A stretch of 64,000 nucleotides of DNA. Source: Citrobacter sp. On2M (lineage in GTDB: Bacteria; Pseudomonadota; Gammaproteobacteria; Enterobacterales; Enterobacteriaceae). Where the stretch lies: NCBI RefSeq assembly GCF_018035235.1, contig NZ_WPCV01000001.1:310001-374000 (forward strand), read 5' to 3'. The notes under the pieces were generated by a model. It had not been told where the DNA came from and did no database searches. It saw only the letters and a list, made by a program, of their open reading frames with translations. The position numbers and the translations under genes are program-made. Shown here piece after piece: positions 59,484 through 64,000 of the stretch; position 1 is the first letter of the stretch, and each line of letters starts with the position of its first letter.

Positions 59484-60161
59484 ATGAAACAGTATTTGAT
59501 CGCCCCCTCAATTCTGTCGGCTGATTTTGCCCGCCTGGGTGAGGACACCGCGAGAGCGCTGACTGCCGGAGCCGACGTCGTGCACTTCGATGTCATGGAC
59601 AATCATTACGTACCGAACCTGACCATCGGCCCGATGGTGCTGAAATCGTTGCGTAAATATGGCATTACCGCCCCGATTGATGTTCACCTGATGGTGAAAC
59701 CGGTCGATCGTATTGTCCCGGACTTCGCCGCAGCCGGCGCCAGCATCATTACTTTTCACCCGGAAGCCTCCGAGCATGTCGATCGCACTTTACAGCTGAT
59801 CAAAGAACATGGCTGTAAAGCGGGCCTGGTATTCAACCCGGCAACGCCGCTGAGCTATCTGGACTACGTCATGGATAAGCTCGACGTGATCCTGCTGATG
59901 TCCGTTAACCCAGGTTTTGGCGGGCAGTCTTTCATCCCACAAACGCTGGATAAGCTGCGTGAAGTACGTCGCCGTATTGATGAGTCTGGCTACGATATCC
60001 GTCTGGAAGTGGACGGCGGCGTCAAGGTGAACAACATCGGTGAGATCGCGGCGGCGGGTGCAGATATGTTTGTCGCAGGCTCTGCTATTTTCGACCAACC
60101 AGACTACAAAAAAGTCATTGATGAAATGCGCAATGAACTGGCGAAGGTAAGTCATGGATAA
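59484..60161 (+). CDS. rpe: Ribulose-phosphate 3-epimerase Rpe
   Basis: The 225-residue TIM-barrel enzyme interconverts ribulose-5-phosphate and xylulose-5-phosphate. Metal and catalytic segments are [30 protein letters not shown] and EVDGGVK. AAGGAG precedes the ATG. The last eight bases overlap the gph start. Confidence 0.97.
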   Translation: MKQYLIAPSILSADFARLGEDTARALTAGADVVHFDVMDNHYVPNLTIGPMVLKSLRKYGITAPIDVHLMVKPVDRIVPDFAAAGASIITFHPEASEHVDRTLQLIKEHGCKAGLVFNPATPLSYLDYVMDKLDVILLMSVNPGFGGQSFIPQTLDKLREVRRRIDESGYDIRLEVDGGVKVNNIGEIAAAGADMFVAGSAIFDQPDYKKVIDEMRNELAKVSHG

Positions 60162-60912
60162 GTTTCAGGATATTCGGGGCGCTGCATTTGACCTCGACGG
60201 CACGCTGGTCGACAGCGCGCCGGGATTAGCCGCAGCGGTGGATATGGCGCTGTATGCGCTGGAACTGCCGGTGGCCGGTGAAGAACGCGTTATCACCTGG
60301 ATTGGTAACGGTGCAGATGTACTAATGGAGCGCGCGCTGGCGTGGTCTCGTCAGGAGCGCGCGACATTACGTAAAACAATGGGTAAACCACCCGTTGATG
60401 ATGATATTCCCGCCGAGGAACAGGTGCGGATTTTGCGCAAGCTGTTCGACAGATACTACGGCGATGTCGCAGAAGAGGGGACATTCCTGTTCCCTGATGT
60501 AGCCGATACGTTGGGCGCGCTGCATGCGAAAGGATTGCCGCTGGGTCTGGTGACTAACAAACCGACCCCGTTTGTCGCGCCATTGCTTGAGGCGTTAGAT
60601 ATCGCCAAATACTTTAGCGTGGTCATCGGTGGCGACGACGTGCAGAATAAAAAACCCCATCCGGATCCGCTGCTGCTGGTGGCAAGTAAGCTTGGCATCA
60701 AGCCTGAGCAAATGCTCTTCGTAGGGGATTCACGCAATGATATTCAGGCGGCAAAAGCTGCTGGTTGCCCGTCCGTTGGCCTGACCTATGGCTACAACTA
60801 CGGCGAGTCGATCGCGCTGAGCCAGCCCGACGTTATTTACGACCGTATTAATGAACTACTGCCCGCTCTCGGGCTTCCGCATAGCGAAAATCAGGAATCA
60901 AAAAATGACTAA
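60154..60912 (+). CDS. gph: Phosphoglycolate phosphatase Gph
   Basis: The 252-residue HAD phosphatase removes 2-phosphoglycolate formed during repair of oxidised DNA ends. Motif I is DLDGTLVDS (D13, D15), motif [11 protein letters not shown], the lysine is in NKKPHPD, and motif IV is FVGDSRNDI. It overlaps rpe by eight bases and trpS by eight bases, a tightly packed cluster. Confidence 0.97.
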   Translation: MDKFQDIRGAAFDLDGTLVDSAPGLAAAVDMALYALELPVAGEERVITWIGNGADVLMERALAWSRQERATLRKTMGKPPVDDDIPAEEQVRILRKLFDRYYGDVAEEGTFLFPDVADTLGALHAKGLPLGLVTNKPTPFVAPLLEALDIAKYFSVVIGGDDVQNKKPHPDPLLLVASKLGIKPEQMLFVGDSRNDIQAAKAAGCPSVGLTYGYNYGESIALSQPDVIYDRINELLPALGLPHSENQESKND

Positions 60913-61909
60913 GCCCATCGTTTTTAGTGGCGCACAGCCCTCAGGTGAATTGACCATTGGCAACTATATGGGTGCGCTGCGTCAGTGGGTGAGCATGCAG
61001 GATGACTACCATTGCATCTACTGCATCGTTGACCAACATGCTATCACCGTTCGTCAGGACGCTCAGCAGTTGCGTAAAGCAACGCTGGATACGCTGGCGC
61101 TATACCTGGCATGCGGTATTGATCCTGAAAAAAGCACCATTTTCGTCCAGTCTCATGTGCCGGAACACGCACAGTTAGGTTGGGCACTGAACTGCTACAC
61201 CTATTTCGGTGAGCTGAGCCGTATGACCCAGTTCAAAGATAAATCCGCACGTTATGCGGAGAACATTAACGCCGGGCTGTTTGATTATCCGGTACTGATG
61301 GCGGCAGACATCCTGCTGTATCAGACCAACCAGGTCCCGGTTGGCGAAGATCAGAAACAGCATCTGGAGCTGAGCCGCGACATCGCCCAGCGCTTCAACG
61401 CCCTGTATGGCGACATCTTCAAAGTGCCGGAGCCGTTCATTCCTAAATCCGGCGCGCGTGTGATGTCGCTGCTGGAGCCGACGAAGAAGATGTCAAAATC
61501 TGATGACAACCGCAACAACGTTATCGGCCTGCTGGAAGACCCGAAATCTGTCGTCAAAAAAATCAAACGTGCGATGACCGACTCGGAAGAGCCGCCAGTT
61601 GTTCGTTACGATGTGAAAGAAAAAGCGGGCGTTTCCAACCTGCTGGATATCCTCTCTGCCGTCACTGGCCAGAGCATTCCGGAGCTGGAAAAACACTTCG
61701 AAGGCAAAATGTATGGCCATCTGAAAGGCGAAGTTGCTGAGGCTGTTTCCGGCATGCTAACCGAGCTTCAGGAGCGTTATCACCGTTTCCGTAACGATGA
61801 AGCTTTCCTGCAGAAAGTGATGAAAGACGGTGCTGAAAAAGCCAGCGCCCGTGCGTCTGTTACGCTGAAAGCCGTTTATGAAGCCATTGGTTTTGTCGCC
61901 AAGCCGTAA
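60905..61909 (+). CDS. trpS: Tryptophanyl-tRNA synthetase TrpS
   Basis: The 334-residue class I synthetase charges tRNA-Trp. The HIGH-like motif is PSGELTIGN at residues 12-20, and the KMSKS motif lies near residue 195 in [10 protein letters not shown]. The frame is open 54 bp upstream into gph; ATG 60905 gives the E. coli length and start [10 protein letters not shown] strong terminator follows. Confidence 0.97.
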   Translation: MTKPIVFSGAQPSGELTIGNYMGALRQWVSMQDDYHCIYCIVDQHAITVRQDAQQLRKATLDTLALYLACGIDPEKSTIFVQSHVPEHAQLGWALNCYTYFGELSRMTQFKDKSARYAENINAGLFDYPVLMAADILLYQTNQVPVGEDQKQHLELSRDIAQRFNALYGDIFKVPEPFIPKSGARVMSLLEPTKKMSKSDDNRNNVIGLLEDPKSVVKKIKRAMTDSEEPPVVRYDVKEKAGVSNLLDILSAVTGQSIPELEKHFEGKMYGHLKGEVAEAVSGMLTELQERYHRFRNDEAFLQKVMKDGAEKASARASVTLKAVYEAIGFVAKP

Positions 61910-61930
61910 TACGCGCTGCAGTTCTGAAGA

Positions 61931-61955
61931 AACCGGGTTATACCCGGTTTTTTTT
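61931..61955 (+). terminator. Terminator of the aroK-trpS superoperon
   Basis: AACCGGGT (61931-61938) and ACCCGGTT (61942-61949) form a perfect 8-bp stem around TAT, followed by a run of T. Confidence 0.92.
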
Positions 61956-62074
61956 CGCCTGTTTGTTTGTGAATAGCAAAAACTGTGAAGCACCTCGCCG
62001 TTTGCATATTTCCTTGTTGCGCTATATTTTCATTTTAATGAAGATATAAATATTCAATTTACTGAAAATATATA

Positions 62075-62980
62075 ATGAGTCGGACATTTATTAAGAAGGA
62101 AGGGGTTGTACTGACAACCCTGGCCCGTTACCTGCTCGGTGAAAAGTGTGGTAACCGTTTGAAAACCATTGATGAACTGGCGAGCGAATGCCGCTCGTCG
62201 GTGGGATTAACGCAGGCCGCGCTAAAAACACTGGAATCGTCAGGCGCGATCCGTATTGAGCGTCGTGGGCGTAATGGTAGTTACCTGGTAGAGATGGATA
62301 ACCGCACGCTGTTGACGCATGTGGATATCAATACTGTGGTCTGTGCGATGCCGCTACCCTACACCCGTTTATATGAAGGGCTGGCGAGTGGGCTTAAGGC
62401 ACAGTTTGATGGGATCCCGTTTTATTACGCACACATGCGTGGGGCCGATATTCGCGTGGAATGCCTGCTAAACGGCGTTTACGACATGGCGGTGGTTTCT
62501 CGCCTGGCTGCGGAAAGTTATCTTGCCCAGGACGGGCTGCGCATCACGTTGGCGCTGGGGCCGCATACCTACGTCGGCGAACATCAACTGATTTGTCGCA
62601 AAGGCGAATGTGCCGCGGTAAAACGGGTCGGGCTCGATAATCGCTCGGCGGATCAGAAAATCATGACCGAGGCCTGTTTTGGCGATCGTGACGTTGAACT
62701 GATCGATATGCCTTACCACGAGAGTTTGCAGCGCATCGCGAAAGGAGATGTCGATGCGGTGATCTGGAACGTGGTAGCAGAGGCCGAATTGGCGGTACTG
62801 GGATTAGAAGCCACGCCGCTCACCAACGATCCGCGATTTCTACAGGCCACGGAGGCGGTGGTGCTGACCCGGGCAGAGGATTATCCGATGCAACAGTTAC
62901 TGCGGGCGGTTGTTAATAAAGAGGCACTGCTCGCCCACCAACAACGTGTGGCGAACGGTGAACAGGAACCCAGTTATTAA
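62075..62980 (+). CDS. yhfZ: YhfZ, predicted transcriptional regulator
   Basis: The 301-residue protein has an N-terminal winged-helix-like region (residues about 1-75; SSVGLTQAALKTLESSGAIRIERRGRNGSYL) and a C-terminal domain that looks like a periplasmic-binding-protein-type sensor (VYDMAVVSRLAAE, GDVDAVIWNVVAEAE). Length and context match E. coli YhfZ. No ligand or target is established. yhfY begins 15 bp after the stop, so it probably leads the yhf operon. Confidence 0.88.
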   Translation: MSRTFIKKEGVVLTTLARYLLGEKCGNRLKTIDELASECRSSVGLTQAALKTLESSGAIRIERRGRNGSYLVEMDNRTLLTHVDINTVVCAMPLPYTRLYEGLASGLKAQFDGIPFYYAHMRGADIRVECLLNGVYDMAVVSRLAAESYLAQDGLRITLALGPHTYVGEHQLICRKGECAAVKRVGLDNRSADQKIMTEACFGDRDVELIDMPYHESLQRIAKGDVDAVIWNVVAEAELAVLGLEATPLTNDPRFLQATEAVVLTRAEDYPMQQLLRAVVNKEALLAHQQRVANGEQEPSY

Positions 62981-62995
62981 GTGAAGGCGAACGAC

Positions 62996-63358
62996 ATGGA
63001 AAACAGGTTGAACCTGCTGTGTGAAGCAGGTGTTATCGACAAGGATATTTGCAGCGGCATGCTGCAGGTCGTCAGGCGGCTGGACGAAGAATGGCGTTTG
63101 CCGATTCACAGCGAGCAAGGAACCATGGCGATGACGCATATGGCGAGTGCGCTCATGCGCAGTCGCCAGGGCGAGGTGATTGAAGCGCTGGATGGTGAGC
63201 TGCTGGAGGAACTGGCGCAATCTCATCTCTGGCCGACTATTTTACTGGTCCATCAGGCATTGCTGAAAGAATTCACGGTGACGCTACATGTGAATGAAGA
63301 AGGCTACATGCTGGCGAACTTGTATGGATTGTGGATGGCGGCACACGAAGATGTCTGA
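62996..63358 (+). CDS. yhfY: YhfY, small PRD-like protein
   Basis: The 120-residue protein resembles the PTS regulation domain fold, with conserved-looking histidines in MAMTHMAS and VHQALL. It has no DNA-binding part, so it may act with YhfZ. GTG 62981 is an alternative start, but ATG 62996 is well spaced from AAGGCG and matches the E. coli length as I recall it. Function is not established. Confidence 0.8.
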   Translation: MENRLNLLCEAGVIDKDICSGMLQVVRRLDEEWRLPIHSEQGTMAMTHMASALMRSRQGEVIEALDGELLEELAQSHLWPTILLVHQALLKEFTVTLHVNEEGYMLANLYGLWMAAHEDV

Positions 63359-63441
63359 AATCAATGGGGAAATAGCGTATTGCATCCTAAATATTCAAAA
63401 AAATGAATATTTAGCTGAAGGATTAGAAACGAGGCAGAGAA

Positions 63442-64000
63442 ATGTTTATAGACGCATTGAAACGCCAGAACCCCGCGCTAATCTCCGCCGCTGTCGCGCT
63501 GTGGCAGCAGGGAAAGATCGCGCCTGACAGTTGGGTTATTGATGTTGACCAGGTTATTGATAATGGCAAACGCCTGCTGGACGTCGCCAGGCAGTATGGC
63601 ATCTCGCTGTACCTGATGACTAAACAGGTTGGACGCAATCCATGGCTGGCGGAGAAACTATTGCAGCTTGGCTATGAAGGCATCGTGGTTGTCGATTACA
63701 AGGAGAGTCGCGTCATGCGCCGTGCCGGGTTGCCGGTGGCGCATCAGGGACATCTGGTGCAGATCCCTTCGCGACAGGTCAATCAGGCTGTCGCACAAGG
63801 AACCGAGGTCATTACGTTGTTTTCGCTGGAGAAAGCGCGCGAAGTTTCGGCGGCGGCGGTGAAGGCCGGTTGCCAGCAAAACGTGATGCTGAAGGTGTAT
63901 GACAAGGATGATTTTCTCTATCCGGGGCAAGAAAGCGGCTTTCCGCTGATATATCTGACGGATGTGGTCAATGAAATCCGCAGACTGCCGGGCCTGCGCC
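63442..64000 (+). CDS. yhfX: YhfX, PLP-dependent (alanine racemase-like) enzyme, 5' part
   Basis: About 186 residues are visible before the window ends; the full protein is near 390 in E. coli. The start ATG follows GAGGCAGAG. It resembles the N-terminal barrel of alanine-racemase-fold enzymes: WVIDVDQV near the start, YLMTKQVGRNP with the likely PLP lysine (TKQ), and VVVDYKESR. The substrate is unknown. It continues the yhfZY operon; 83 bp of AT-rich DNA separates it from yhfY. Confidence 0.88.
   Translation, partial: MFIDALKRQNPALISAAVALWQQGKIAPDSWVIDVDQVIDNGKRLLDVARQYGISLYLMTKQVGRNPWLAEKLLQLGYEGIVVVDYKESRVMRRAGLPVAHQGHLVQIPSRQVNQAVAQGTEVITLFSLEKAREVSAAAVKAGCQQNVMLKVYDKDDFLYPGQESGFPLIYLTDVVNEIRRLPGLR

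Overview
The window is a stretch of enteric (Enterobacteriaceae) chromosome. Gene order and protein similarity, recalled rather than searched, match the 76-77 minute region of Escherichia coli: gntRKU, yhgN, asd, glgBXCAP, glpD/EGR, malT/PQ, gntT, nfuA, gntX, bioH, feoABC, tex, greB, ompR-envZ, pckA, yhgE, hslOR, yrfG, igaA, nudE, mrcA, hofMNOPQ, aroKB-damX-dam-rpe-gph-trpS and yhfZYX. Protein differences from E. coli, an extra lipoprotein gene after glgP, and the lack of rtcBA/rtcR between glpR and malT suggest a close relative such as Citrobacter. The genus is an inference.

Layout. 1-2.2 kb: gluconate regulator end, kinase and low-affinity transporter. 2.3-3.5 kb: the only clearly accessory part on this side, with a BIME, a small frameshifted gene, and a roughly 590-bp palindromic, hairpin-rich element. 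3.5-5.4 kb: yhgN and asd. 5.7-15 kb: the glycogen operon glgBXCAP, with a CsrA-type leader before glgC. 15-16 kb: an AT-rich YidX-like lipoprotein gene and repeat DNA. 16-20 kb: the glp regulon (glpD opposite glpEGR). 20-27.7 kb: malT opposite malPQ. 27.8-34.5 kb: gntT, the Fe-S factor nfuA, gntX, bioH and the ferrous-iron operon feoABC. 34.8-40 kb: tex, greB and the OmpR-EnvZ two-component system. 40-48 kb: pckA, yhgE, the heat-shock pair hslO/hslR, yrfG and igaA. 48-55 kb: nudE, PBP1a and the hof DNA-uptake operon. 55.5-61.9 kb: the aroK-to-trpS superoperon. 62-64 kb: the poorly understood yhfZYX genes, the last cut by the window end.

The main theme is carbon storage and carbon entry: gluconate, glycogen, glycerol-3-phosphate and maltodextrin genes, plus pckA. 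Maltodextrin phosphorylase and amylomaltase sit next to glycogen enzymes that use related polysaccharides. Most intergenic gaps hold REP/BIME elements or simple terminators. I found no prophage, insertion sequence, CRISPR array, tRNA or rRNA. The best candidate for something undescribed is the palindromic element at 2871-3461: its two arms carry hairpins of different sequence but preserved pairing.
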